64,000 nucleotides of DNA from Rhizopus sp. PT2906 (Eukaryota > Mucoromycota > Mucoromycetes > Mucorales > Rhizopodaceae), in contig JAMYHX010000170.1 of the NCBI GenBank assembly GCA_025529335.1, positions 39,518-103,517 of the forward strand. The letters are read 5' to 3'. The notes beneath the pieces were generated by a model that made no database searches, was not told the origin of the DNA, and saw only the letters and a program-made list of their open reading frames with translations. Every line of letters starts with the position of its first letter. The stretch's first letter is position 1. Both the position numbers and the translations under genes were made by a program. Shown here in pieces: positions 43,308 through 55,687 of this stretch.

Positions 43308-46198
43308 ATGAAACTTGTTTCTCTTCTCATCTGTGTGTCTCCATTGGCCCTGGCTTCCATCACAATTCCTAATGTCTATCTGATTGAATTTGATAATAGA
43401 ACTCATGTAAAACGTAATATCGATCAGCGACGAAATCAATTCTATGAACAACTCGATTCATTACACATTCAATACAACGTTCGGCATGAATACAACCTGA
43501 TCCATGCTGTCTCTCTCGAATTTAAGTCTCCGAGAGATACAGAACTGTTCTTTGAAAGTGCAATGGATGTTAAACGCGTTTGGCCTGTGGTAATAAATTA
43601 TATTGGGGATATGACCTTTTCGGCAATTTATTTAAATATATATATACGCACATAGAGCACAGTAGCAAAGCCCAAAATATACCAAGCAGACAACGTACCT
43701 TCTATCGCTCCCTTGTTTAATTTCTATAAACAAACAGGTGTCACTAAGCTAAGAGAAAAGCTAGGGTAAAGATTATGGCTACATATCAACATTTTACTCA
43801 TAAACGATAAAGTCTCACAGGAAAGGGAATCAAAGTGGGCGTGATAGATACCGGAGTAGATTACACACATCATGCCTTGGGTGGCTGCTTTGGGCCTGGC
43901 TGTCGTGTTGCATATGGCTATGACTTTGTGGGAGATGCTTACACGGGTGATAGTGAACCTCAACCAGACGATGATCCTCGGGATACTTGTAATGGTCACG
44001 GAACCCATGTAGCAGGAATTATTGGTGCCAACGACAAACATATGAATCTTACTGGAGTTGCGCCTGATGGTAACAGTGAATAGAGATGTTTACTCTTATA
44101 GAGCTAATCGGTTTTATTTTGAAAGTAACGTTTGGGGTATATAGAATATTTGGGTGTGCGGGTGGAAGTTCAACAGAAATTATTATGAAGGCCATGGAAG
44201 CAGCTTACTTTGATGGCATGGATGTAGTCAATCTATCGCTAGGTGATATTGGATGGCCAGAATCACCTGCTTCCGTATTAGCAGATGAGCTATCATTACA
44301 AGGAATGATTGTATGTGCAGCTGCTGGTAATGAAGGAGAAAGAGGCATATTCGAAGTAGGATCGCCTTCTCTAGGAAAACATGCTATTTCCGTAGCTAGT
44401 GTTGATAATGCCTACGTCCTTTCACACGTCATCAGAGCAGGCGATCTGACCATTGGATACTTGACTGCAACCGGAAACCCATTCATACCACGAAAGACCA
44501 GCATGATATCCTTATCTAACGAGTTTTTAAAAGACAACGATGGTTGTGATCCTATTACAGTAAATTTGAAAAATACAGTTGTCTTGGTGAGTCGAGGCGG
44601 TTGCCTCTTTACGCAAAAGGTAAGGAAGTAAAAAAAAAATCGTTTAAAGGATTCTAATCAATGTAGAATAGATTATAAATGCTGAAAAGGCAGGAGCTGC
44701 TGGAATTATCTTTTATAACAATGTACCAGGACCGGTTATGCCCTCTGCTCCTGAGAGTAATGCGACAATAGAGTACGGTGGAATTTCAAAAGAAGACGGT
44801 GAAAAACTATTCGAATATTTAAAGACAAGCAGTGAAGTCGAGTTTTTAAAACACGATCATCATCTTGGTGTGCCAACCGCAGGTAGATTACATTCTTTTA
44901 TAAACAAGCTACCTCACTAAAGCATTACTTTTTAGGGGCTATTAGTTCATTCAGTTCATGGGGTTTGGGGCCAGATTTAAGCGTAAAGCCAGATATTAGC
45001 GCACCAGGGGGTCAGATTTTTTCAACGTATGTGTTATTTTTTAAATATAAAAACATAAACTAATGTGTGCATTCATAGTTATCCCGTCAACCTTGGCAGT
45101 TATACTACATTAAGTGGTACGAGCATGGCAAGTCCTTTTGTCGCAGGCATTGTCGCTCTACTTGAACAGGCAAAGGGTGGACAACGAAGTCTGAATGTAC
45201 AAGAGTTACGAGCATCACTCATGAACAATGGCCATCCTATCAATCCTTCGGGCTCTTCAGAAATTGATTCAGTAGCCAGGCAGGGGGCTGGATTGATTGA
45301 TGCCTATCAGGCGATTAGCTCGACTACTCTCGTCACACCAGAACAAATTCGTTTGAGTGATGAAGATCATGGAGCAGAAAACAATGAATACATATTAACT
45401 ATTAAAAACAATGGGAGATTACGCACAGAATATACAATTAGTCATCAAGCATCTATAACGGCTCAAGGCTTCGACAATAACAAGATCTTGAAAAAACCGA
45501 TATCAATCCCCAGTCAACAAGCGAGCGCAACAGTAGAGATACCTCAATCCGTCATCTTTGTAGAGGCAAATGAAGAGGCAACCGTAACAGTTCGAATCAT
45601 TCCTCCCAACAATATCGACCAACCGTCTATTTATTCCGGTTACATTGTCATATCTGGAGATACAGATGACGATGTGAAATATGTACCTTACGCTGGGCTC
45701 ACTTCAAGTCTATCAAAGATTCCAGTACTCGTCAATAATGGCACTATGCCACGAGTGATCAGTGGCAAAGTGAATATGCTTTCGCCTGCTTTGATATCCT
45801 TTCAACTAGCCGAGTCCTCTGCTCTGATCACTGTCACAGTGATTGATGCAGTCAATGATGCTATCAGTTATGGATATGTACCAGAAGGATATATCACTTT
45901 TCTAGGCAGAAGTAATCTAGATGATCCTAATGATGTCTTTTTGGTATCTTGGCATGGCAACGTGGTTGATACGCCAGAAAAGGCTGCGATGGGAATATTG
46001 CATCGTAGTACACTGCATCCTTATCAAAACCTTATGGTCTCTTCATCGATGTCATCACGCGTTAATCCAGCAACGGTGGGAGCATTGCTAGAAAAAGGTA
46101 AATATAGACTCAAGATTATGGCATTACATCCTCTTGGTGATGCAAGAAAGTATGAAGACTATGATACTTGGATTTCACCAGAGATCACTTTGGATTAA
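43308..46198 (+). CDS. Secreted subtilisin-like serine protease (S8, PA domain, Vpr/minor-protease type)
   Basis: Seven exons (43308-43589, 43656-43765, 43813-44069, 44126-44619, 44672-44882, 44936-45026, 45079-46198) encode 854 residues. A signal peptide (MKLVSLLICVSPLALA) and an I9 inhibitor propeptide come first. The catalytic triad is in VGVIDTGVDYTH (Asp), CNGHGTHVAGIIGA (His) and LSGTSMASPFVAG (Ser), with an oxyanion AAAGNEG. A PA domain (VLVSRGGCLFTQKI, AGAAGIIFYNN) sits between the His and Ser parts, and a C-terminal Fn3-like region follows. This layout is that of large extracellular fungal subtilases that degrade proteins outside the hypha. Confidence 0.93.
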
Positions 46199-46402
46199 TT
46201 TAACATCCGCTTGAATCAAAATCAATAAAAATTTCCCTTATAATTTTCCCTCTTCTTTTTTTTTTTTTCTTTCCCAGTTGTTGTTGCGTGCCACGGTTGC
46301 AAGGACACAAAAAAAAAAAAAGTAGATTAAATAATGACTAGATTTATTATTTATTTAATGACATACATTTATAGTAATCGCCCCCTTCTTTTTTAACGCA
46401 TA

Positions 46403-49255
46403 ATGGAAAGACCGAAACGACAGAGTACAGTGGATAAAGATTATAGGGAACATAAAAGATCAAAAAAAGGCGAGGTATAATAAAAGCAAATTGCAGGAAT
46501 CTATTCTCTAAATACAATATAAAGACCGCATCTAGTCCAGTAAAAGAAGAATCACTATCTCCATTTGAACAACTATACAGAGATGTCGTCAATTATAGAG
46601 ATCCAGAAGAGTAAGCATTTTTGATCAATTTATTCAACACTATTAACCTTAAATGTTTATTGTAGTGAGGATTACGATATTACAGCCATCTTTATGAAAT
46701 TACCTTCTAAAAAGGAATATCCTGACTATTATCAAATCATTAAACAACCTATCGCGCTCGAAACAATCAAAGTAATACTTTATACAACAAAAATACACTG
46801 ATGGGCTAACCAGTTAGTATAGAACAAGATTGATAAGAACATGTATCAAAGCATTTCTCAAATGAAAGCAGATATAGACTTGATGGTCTCTAACGCGAAG
46901 AAATACAATATGAAAGGATCTCAAATTTATGAAGATGCTATCAAGATTCAAGTAATAATAGATGCAGTTTCCTATTCACACAGCTAACGTGATAAACATG
47001 TAGAGATATGTGAAAGGATGGCAGGGAGTGAAAGAAAAGGCAGTATTGAAACTTCCTGGTGAAGCATTTAATAGTGCTCCAAAGATTAAGGCGATCAAAT
47101 TGAAAGCGATAGATAAACCCAAAAAATGTACGGCCTACAAATGTATCATTTGTATTTGACTAACATTCAACTTGTGTAGCTTCCACCAATACGAAAGCAC
47201 TCATGACAGCTATCATCAAGCGAGAGGTTAAAAGGGCATTAGAGCTGCTAGATACAGATCCACAAATCGATCCAAATGAATTAGTACCTGCTGAAATGTT
47301 TAATGACAAGTTCACATGGGGTCCGCTTCATGCTGCTTGTTATTATGGTGACATCAAGCTTGTGGAGGCTCTGATTGCGAAAGGTGCAGAGGTAGAGAAG
47401 CAGGATACTTGGCATTCAGCTACTCCCCTTGGCTGGGCTGCCTTTGGTGATAAGCATAACGTTGTTCGATTGCTATTACAAAAGTATAACGCTAATAAGA
47501 ATGCCAAAAATGTGCATGGACAAGTACCATTTGAATTAGTATCAAATCAAGATGATCCTAGATGGATTGGGTTATTCAAGGTGAGATTTCAAAATACTAA
47601 AGTGAAAGAATGTATAGGATAACACATCATTAGGATACACCTTCAGCACAGCAACAACAGCAACAACAACCACAAACACAGCAAGAACAGCAGCCTCAGC
47701 CTCAGCAAATGAAACAAGAACTACCGTCTCAACCATCACAGCCCCCTCCCTCTGTTCCTTTATTGCAACAAGCCATGCCACCACCTTTGCCTCAACAGCA
47801 ATCGGTCCAATTACCTATGATGACTAATACCATGCCTATGGTATCTGTACCACAGCCTATTAAAGCATTTCCTACTATTCCAGGCGTACGTCAGCCTGTA
47901 TATCAAACTTCCCCTGATGGAACGATCAGAAAACGACGTGGACGTCCACCAAAGAGTGAAACGGACGCATTAGCTGTTCGACCCACCACTGAGATTGATA
48001 TAAACACCTTTGATCCTGTAGCCTTTGAAATCGAGCTATTCAATGCTATCAGAACGCACACTGATAATTCGTAAGTAAACAAAAAGAAAAGAAGAGAATA
48101 TATAATGACGTTTTTATTAGGAATCGTCTTTATTCTGAATTATTTGAAGATTTACCAGATCGACATGAATATCCAGAATATTACAGTGTGATCAAGAATC
48201 CACGATCTTTATCTGAAGTAGCAGAAAAGATGCAGACACGAAGCTATCCAAATTTATATGCTTGGATGAGTGATATGAAATTAGTATTTGAAAATGCCCT
48301 CAAGTTTAATGAACCTGGTTCACGTATCTTTCGTGATGCTAAACTGCTATTGGTATGTGGGATATACCCTCTTTTCTTTTTTATTAACTTTTTTTTATAG
48401 CGTTTATTGCATCGACTTAAAGAACGTATCTTGGCCAGATTAGGAGTCCCTGTGAGCCAAGAGGATGCAATCATGCGATTAGATTTGGCCAGTCGGCCGT
48501 TTGATGCAGAAGCATTAAGCGAAGATAAGCGCAAAATCAAACGATTCTTGACGAGTAGTAAATCCCGAACTCAGAGCATAGAACCAGATCATCACCACCT
48601 TACGTACCAACAACAGGCTACAGCCACACCTATGATTCATCCGCTGCTCCTTCAACAGCAACAACCCCAAGCCCAACCTTCGTTTTTACAACATCCACCA
48701 CCTTTCCTTATGCAACCTCCCTTGCAATCATTACCTATGATGACACCTAATGCTTTTATGCCACCACCACAGCCGCCGATGATGGAACAACATAATATAG
48801 AGTTACCCAAATCACCGCTGACGAAGGCATCTAAGGAATTCTATGCCGTGTTTGCAGAAGGAGGTAAATAACAAATCAATAACCTAACCTCGGCTTATTC
48901 ATCGCCCATAGTAGGTTCTTTCTTGAACGAATTGACCGTGTCCTCTAAAGACTTTTCCCAGCGACTGACTGGCGACTATTTCGGACATAGCATCGTTGTA
49001 CCTCCTGGTACACAAACACTTGACATTCAAACAGACTTACCTAAGCCCCTAAAGAATGAAGACAAACGAATCACAATTACCGTATTGCAGAACAATGTAA
49101 AACTGAATCCAACTGCGGGTCTGTCATGGACGACTGTGCCGCTGACAAAAGGCATGAACGTTATCAAGATCAACGTGACAGCAAATTTAAGTCAACCTGA
49201 TTCAACAGTACCTGAGTTCAAGTCTCAGGTGTATCATCTTTTTATTACTCAATAA
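46403..49255 (+). CDS. Chromatin-remodelling protein with bromodomain, ankyrin repeats, AT-hook and second bromodomain (Rsc4-like)
   Basis: Ten exons (46403-46474, 46525-46610, 46666-46771, 46823-46951, 47004-47127, 47180-47580, 47634-48070, 48121-48352, 48401-48863, 48915-49255) encode 796 residues. Order: basic N-terminus; bromodomain 1 (about 35-140: FMKLPSKKEYPDYYQIIKQP, MVSNAKKYNMKGSQIYEDA); ankyrin repeats (about 195-305: GPLHAACYYGDIKLVEALIAKG, ATPLGWAAFG); Gln/Pro-rich linker; AT-hook KRRGRPPK; bromodomain 2 (about 450-560: LPDRHEYPEYYSVIKNPRSL, ENALKFNEPGSRIFRDAK); Gln/Pro-rich stretch; and a C-terminal beta-rich domain (EFYAVFAEGG onward). Tandem bromodomains with a C-terminal domain resemble RSC subunits of SWI/SNF-type remodellers. 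Confidence 0.85.
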
Positions 49256-49256
49256 A

Positions 49257-50984
49257 CTATAGTGAAATGTACATGGAGCGCTTTTTGCCTGATGGGTACA
49301 CGGTCATGGCCGATGCAAAGAGGCCGGCGGAGAGTCCGAGAGCGATAGAGAGCATTTGAAGAGGGAATGCGATGTGACCCGTGTCTGTTTTGTGGAGAAC
49401 GGAATAAGCTCCACGGACACCTGTAGATGAAAGATGAGTTTATGATGTACTATTTTTGAAAAGGACAAAACGTACCTATGCTTCCTGGTACGAGTAGAGT
49501 AAGTCCTACACAGAGAGGAGCCAAGGGTGGCTCACCTGTGACTTTGAGTGCAAAATTAGAGTAGAGGCCGACGACAAAGGCTGCGATGCTACCTACGATC
49601 TGACCATCGGGAATGACCTTGCCCAGAAAGAAGGAGAGACAGAATGCGATAGCTGCCGCAACACATTGAGAGATATACTGTTTGCGACTGGAGCCATAGG
49701 AGAGTGAGAGAGCGATGCTGAGGGTAGGTAGGAGAGCGAGGGCGAACCAGGGTGACACTGGCGGCTGATCGCATAGACCGTACTCGGATACATTGGGATC
49801 AATAGCGCTGTAGACGCTACTACCCATCTGCAACCCGTATGCTAGTTGAAATGCATAAAAAATAGAATAGACGAGCCGAACGATACCCGTGGTAACCTGC
49901 CGTGCAGATAGTTCAATCTAATCCCAAAAAGAGAATGAGCACAATTGACAAGAGGCTAATGATTTACATTACCACGCCTACGGTCATGGTGTATCCTGGA
50001 AGTAGGATAAGGATCGCAGGAAGGACAACACTGGTGAAACAGCAGTATTTATAGAGAGCACGAGCAATGATAGCCACGATGACCGAGGTAGATATTTCAA
50101 ATACACGCGCATAGATGGGAAAGTGGACAGAAAGAATGTAGAGGATAGAGACGAGTAAGCCAAGGCCACCGCTGACGCTAGCATCAATCCAGGTACCATT
50201 AAACAAGAGAGCCGAGCCGCTGAAGCCGCTTGCGGTAAAAAAGAAGAGGGTTGCCCACGAACCGCACGTTGGCGGCGCTGTGGCTACATCATGAAGTAGA
50301 ATAAGACACCGATCAAGATCCACTTGACCCTTATAGAACGAATTCATGATATCATTAATAGTGGCAATTTTACCGGTGTCGTAACCTTGCGGTGACTTGA
50401 CCATGATCGACTGACTGTCACTGCCGTTCGTGAATGTAATCAAGACAGAGTCTGGTAAGAAAGAAAAGGCTGCATTGAGCGATAATAGACTGGATGTATG
50501 CTGCAGTGTGTCATCCTTTTTGGTGTATATTAGTAAATGTACCTTTTTTCTTTTTGTTTTTTGTTTGATTTACCACTCGATGACAAGGACACCCACATTT
50601 TAACAAGAGTCGGCCTAACAAGATGATAATACTCTTCTTTTTCTCAAACAGTACACTATCTTGATTACTCTTGTCTGCATCATCCACAGCTTCTTCTTCG
50701 TCCCTTCTTGTTTCGTTTTGATGCAAATTCTGTGGATCGTCTCTAGAGACCATGATGTCAGCCCGTCGCATGCTAATGGCTGTTGCAATACTATCCCCTC
50801 GAGCGAGATTGGGTATATACACTTTAGATTCATTTAAACTTGTTGTCGATCTCCATAACGATGGTCTCGTCTTTTCCTCCAAGGCCACATCCTTATCTGT
50901 CATGGTCATCTGGGAGGCCAAGCTGAGCTGAGAGCCATCATGGGTGACTTTGGATGCGGATAGGTTGCGTACAAGTGAATGCAT
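49257..50984 (-). CDS. ThrE/Prm10-type multipass membrane protein
   Basis: Exons 50574-50984, 49973-50515, 49476-49917 and 49257-49420 on the minus strand encode 519 residues. A cytosolic Ser/Asp-rich N-terminus precedes LLKCGCPCHRVDDTLQ, the ThrE-N motif, then about ten membrane helices (FTASGFSGSALLFNGTW, SSVVLPAILILLPGYTMTVGV, VGSIAAFVVGLYSNFAL, LLVPGSIGVRGAY). Bacterial ThrE exports threonine; fungal Prm10 proteins are homologues with an undefined substrate. The stop codon lies one base from that of the convergent Rsc4-like gene, so the 3' UTRs must overlap. Confidence 0.88.
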
Positions 50985-51241
50985 AATTTAAAAAGAAAAA
51001 AGAAACTCTTTGGATCTCGATGAAAAAAAATGTCTTTATAATTTAAGAAAGTTATATGCTTGATTTTTAGTTATTCCTTTTTTAAATGCTTGGATCGAAT
51101 TGATACATGAACTTAATGATCGGCTTCATGAGCGGATGATGCCCTTTAGAAAATGTGTGTAACTTGTAGGCTCCGATAAGCTCGGACTGAGAACCAGACA
51201 ACCCTTCTTTTTTTTCTTTCTCTCTCTTTTTCATTTTTTGT

Positions 51242-53001
51242 ATGTCTTGTCAATCCAATTCAGCCAATAATAAAGACTTGAGCTGTCTTCGTTGCAGAAA
51301 AAAGAAAGCCAAGTAATGCTCGCGAAATAAAAATAAAGAGAGAGAGAGAGAGAAAGAGAAAGTAAAAGCAGACTCTATTGACACAAGTCCCATTTAGATG
51401 TTCCAAGACAAGACCAAGTTGTACACGATGCCTTCGCTCAAATCAACCTGTAACTATAACAACAACACACTACATTAATAAAAGTTTAACTTTTATATTA
51501 GTGTGAATACCCAGATGCACCACCGAATCTAACAGATCTGTCACAAAAGGTCTTGACACTCTATGATTCACTACGAGAACTTGAGGGCGAATTTTTAGTC
51601 AAATATATGCAGAATATGGAGCCAGAACTGAGTGATAAAGAGTCGGTAGATGCGACACTTACAATTGACACTACACAAGAAGAGCATATCACGATAGAGG
51701 AACCTGCTGGTTGGTCAATGTCATTTGGATCTTCAGGCCTTTGTCTGCAAGCCGTCACACGCAATTTATTTGAATATCGTACTTTTATTATATCCATATC
51801 ACAGCAACTGATCAAAGGATTCGGCATAGATTATTTACCAAAACTATGGGATCCAGATGCAGAAGGATATCATAGCGAAGAAGATATGGAGGAAGAGTTG
51901 GATGAGGATGAGTATTTAGTGAAAATACCTGCTGTGCCTATTAGTCAATTATTAAAACCAATGGAAATAGAGACAGCAATAAAGAAGGATAAGATGAATG
52001 ATAGAGTCATACAGCGATTTTTACAGTTGCATTTACCTCACATGATTCAGCATGTTGAATCTAAAGAATTCAACAAGGAAAACGGAAGATATGATCACTT
52101 GGTGACGATCATGCAGCAACTCGTGCCTTTACTAAAAGAAAGGCAATTACCCAAAGAAGTTTATGAGCTATGTATGATTACAAGTTATATCGTATCCATT
52201 CAGTTACTCGCCAAACCAACAATGACTTCAAGCGAGGTGACAACACCAGCACCACTACCGTTTAGTATATGGCAAGATTGCATAAACTATCTTTGTTTAG
52301 AAATGATTGAGTTAGTATTAAAAAAGGCCGATAAAATACCACATAAACCAGTGTGCCTATGTTTAATGTTATTAGCTTGGTATCAAGTAGATGTTAATAA
52401 GACAAGAAATGATGTATTAATTGACCTTGGAATAAGATTGTTATGTGAGGATTGTGATGTATCAAGCGAATTAAAGGTCATGATGATTCATCTGGATATG
52501 TACTCATCCATCTTTCAATCAAGAACAAGCTGTGCACTTGAATTATGGTCAACGATAGATAGAAAGGATCGATTTAGAGAAACAGGATCAATAGTGACGT
52601 TGTATAAAGTAATACGTCTACTCTACTCAACAACACAATTGGAAGAAGAAAGAAAGATTGATGTGGATGAAATATTGACAATGATAAAAGAAATCGAGAT
52701 ACAAGAACAACAAGGACAAGTGAACATGACTCACTGGGTGACCAAGTTATTATTATTCAGGCCTTTTACTTTAATTAACCAAGAAGAACAAACGTTGACC
52801 AAGACTACATTTTTAGACATGTCATTAGTTGCAGCAGATAGATTGTCAATATGTCTTGGTAGAGAACAAATGAGCGATTATTGGATAAAGACGAGTAAAT
52901 ATTTAATAGAGGATGTTGGAAGTAGAATCAAGGAAATTTTTATACAAGATCAGCAAGTTATCGAACAAGTGGATTCAATACTGAATAAAATAATGTTATA
53001 A
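51242..53001 (+). CDS. Zn2Cys6 (Gal4-type) transcription factor
   Basis: Exons 51242-51312, 51398-51449 and 51502-53001 encode 540 residues. The N-terminal binuclear zinc cluster is CLRCRKKKAK then CSKTRPSCTRCLRSNQPC, i.e. C-x2-C-x6-C-x6-C-x2-C-x6-C, split by two introns, followed by a short coiled linker (LTLYDSLRELEGEF). The rest is a helical middle homology-like region without an obvious activation motif, with acidic stretches (EEDMEEELDEDEYLVKIP). Fungal Zn2Cys6 proteins bind CGG-type sites as regulators. The target is unknown. It is convergent with the gene at 52996, their terminal codons overlapping the same few bases. Confidence 0.86.
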
Positions 53002-53520
53002 ACTTTGTACTGTGATGGGTTTATTGTTCTTATTTATAAATGTACAATTATTATCGTTATCGCTGTATATACTTGAAATAGATGAAATTGTAGATGTAGA
53101 TGTAGATGGTGTTAATATGGGTATATCTTGACATTCTTCTTCTTCTTCTTCTTCTTCTTGAATATTCTGTTTTAAGGGTGATTTGTCATGATGATTACAA
53201 GTATTATTGTTATTATTATTATGTTTCATTGAAAATTCATGATAATCATCATCATCGTCTTCTGCTGCCATCACTCTTCTATTTGTTCTTCTTGTCCTAG
53301 CATTTAATACTTCTTCTGCCTTTGTGATTGTATTGTAAAGCAGTAATCTCTCTCTTAGATGATACTTTTGTTGACTTCGTTTATCATCTCTATCCAGTTT
53401 CTTATACCCCAATGTATATGCTTTATTAGCTATCTGTCTCGGTGATAATGATGTTGAACTGAATATGGTACACGGTGCTTGTTTACTTGTTCTTTTTGAC
53501 CAAATTGTTGAAGATGACAT
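52996..53520 (-). CDS. Asn/Asp/Glu-rich protein of unknown function
   Basis: An intronless frame of 174 residues. The N-terminal half is ordered-looking (SLSPRQIANKAYTLGYKKLD, LRERLLLYNTITKAEEVLNA) with an Arg/Lys cluster; the C-terminal half is low-complexity with poly-Asp, poly-Asn and poly-Glu runs and a Ser/Thr-rich end. Codon use and length support a real gene, but I recognise no domain. Acidic and Asn-rich runs suggest a nuclear or regulatory role (inference). The last codons abut those of the zinc-cluster gene on the other strand. Confidence 0.58.
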   Translation of the reverse strand: MSSSTIWSKRTSKQAPCTIFSSTSLSPRQIANKAYTLGYKKLDRDDKRSQQKYHLRERLLLYNTITKAEEVLNARTRRTNRRVMAAEDDDDDYHEFSMKHNNNNNNTCNHHDKSPLKQNIQEEEEEEEECQDIPILTPSTSTSTISSISSIYSDNDNNCTFINKNNKPITVQSL

Positions 53521-53966
53521 GTATTAAATGCATTCAATTTTATATAAAATCAAAAGAAAAAAAGAGAATGAGAAGTGACCTTTTTACTCTTTCCTGTTCT
53601 GCGCTCATCCCTTTGGTCCTTTGCGGACACAATCGGAAAGGTAAACACATGAAAACGATGGTTCTTTCCGAGGGTAAAATTCACTATTTGAATCTCCGTT
53701 ACAGCACTCACTTTTTAACAAAAAAGGCCAATTTATTATATTTATAGTCTACCTAGTGTCATTCATTGGTGCACATTCCGAGGAAGGAAAAGGGAGAAAG
53801 GTTAGCATAGCTTAATATGAGACAGATAAAAGGAGAGAAAAAAGAGAGAATTGATTTTATTGTTTGTTGCATAAACCCTTTTCTTTTTCATCGTGGGAAG
53901 CTGACCTTTGTGTGTCGGTGTGACATTTTCTTTTTCTTTACTTTTTCCTTTTTGCTTATTGTCAGA
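53521..53966. other. Intergenic region
   Basis: Divergent promoter region between the Asn-rich protein and the AIG1 GTPase gene. Short frames on both strands look like noise in AT-rich sequence. Confidence 0.5.
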
Positions 53967-54947
53967 ATGACTGTAACTCATTGTGAAGTCAATATAAAAA
54001 TAAACTAAACTAATCTGATAACAGAATACCATTTTATGGAAATATCATGACGACATAGCATTACCAGAAAATAACTCTATTGAATTGACAACAGAGGAAT
54101 GTGTTAATTTAATAGCACTTGGGAGAACAGGCGATGGTAAATCAAGTCTATTGAACGACTTACTCGGTAAACAAGTATTTAAACAAAAAGTATCAGCCAA
54201 AGTATGTTTATTCTTTATTAAACAAAGAAGGAACTAATATGCTTCCTTAGTCTCAAACAAAACAAGTTGAGGATTCAGTTGGTTTTTGGGCCCCACTAAA
54301 ACCTTATATGCATGGTAAAGACCAATTTGGATGTCATATCAGAGTATTCGACACACCTGGCTTTGGTGATTCTCAATTTCAGGATGAAACATTCTTCCCA
54401 GTTATCCAAAAGACAATCAACCATATAACTGCCTATCGAGGTGGTATTCATTGTATCCTACTCGTATTCAAGATCACGGCCAAGTAAGTTACACTTCCAT
54501 ATCTGTCTCCCCCCCCCTCTCTTTCTCTTTCTTTATTCTGTTTTATCCACACATGTATACGTGAGCAGTTCAGATACCATTATCAAAAGTATGGATGCTC
54601 TCCATAGACTCATGGACTATAGAAACGATTTTTGGGATAATGTCTTGCTTGTATTCACACATGTTGACATTGTCAATGGTGATACTGGTCGCTATCAATC
54701 ACACAAGCTGTCATTGAGAACATCAATAGCAAAACAACTCAAGGAACGATACCATCTCGTACATGATTTACCCATGCTATGGATCAGCACTCAGAAATAT
54801 TCATGCTCTTATATCAAAGGTTTAGGTGATTGTGACTGTGAAAGAGGCGCAAGATATCATGCAGATTGTCGAAGGAGGTTGTATGAGCAAGTCATGAAAC
54901 GAAAGCATCGTCCTTTTAAGCTTAATATAGAGGAAAAAGAAGAATAA
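53967..54947 (+). CDS. AIG1/GIMAP-type P-loop GTPase
   Basis: Exons 53967-53972, 54025-54201, 54251-54483 and 54569-54947 encode 264 residues. G1 reads LIALGRTGDGKSSLLND (Walker A GRTGDGKS), G3 is FDTPGFGDSQFQ, and G4 is LLVFTHVDIVNG with the THVD specificity element; KSMDALHRLMDYRNDFWDNVLLVF is the AIG1-typical segment between. A Cys-rich GLGDCDCERGARYHADC region and a basic C-terminus follow. The GIMAP/AIG1 family works at intracellular membranes in immune and stress signalling; fungal copies are uncharacterised. The first exon (only ATG ACT) is inferred from a GTAACT donor and an ACAG acceptor, because an in-frame stop lies just upstream of exon 2. Confidence 0.8.
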
Positions 54948-55687
54948 AGTGACTTTATATCATTTATACAGAGTAGTGCCTCTAGTTTTTACATAAAAAA
55001 CAGAGACAAGATGTGCTCGCATATGATTACCAACTGAACAGTGATTGCACACTTTCGGTGGGTAAATGCTCTGCCACTGGACTATTTCATAGTCTGTAAA
55101 CATTTCGACATTTTATATTCTTTTGGAAATACCAGAGTTTCTTCCCAATATGCCAAGCTATCTCATATTTTCGTGTTTCCCTACTATAGCCAACTCTTGT
55201 TTTCAGTAAAGAAAGGGGTATGCAAAAATGAATAGCAACCGTTCTTATCACTGTCCGTTATAAACAGACATTGTTCTACATGAGTAGGAAAAGAATGCTT
55301 TACAAAGTGGATGCGCATAGTTCATTAGAAACACCAACTTAGGCTAAAATCCTCAGATAAAAATTGTATGTTGGGTTTTGATTTTATGGTTTCCTTTTAT
55401 AAAGAGAGTAAAAGAACTCGCAGCTAGTTTCATTGGGTTTATCAAACCAATTCAGCAAGCTGGGATGTGTTTGATACTTTCTTGTAGTGTGTGCACATAT
55501 CCATAGCTTCAATTAAAAAACGTAGTGCGCTTGTGTAGTGCGCCTAGCATTGGCCATTCGAGTCTGCGTCATCATTTCAGCGAAATTATAAAAAATACAC
55601 TCAGACAACGACGCGTAATAGCTCTCTGTCATTTTTTTTTTTTTTTCTTCTTTACCTTTCTTTTAACACATACAACATTAAATAAAC
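54948..55687. other. Intergenic region upstream of Rpt6
   Basis: No gene seen; AT-rich. Ends in a T tract (about 55633-55648) 40 bases before the Rpt6 ATG. Confidence 0.55.
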
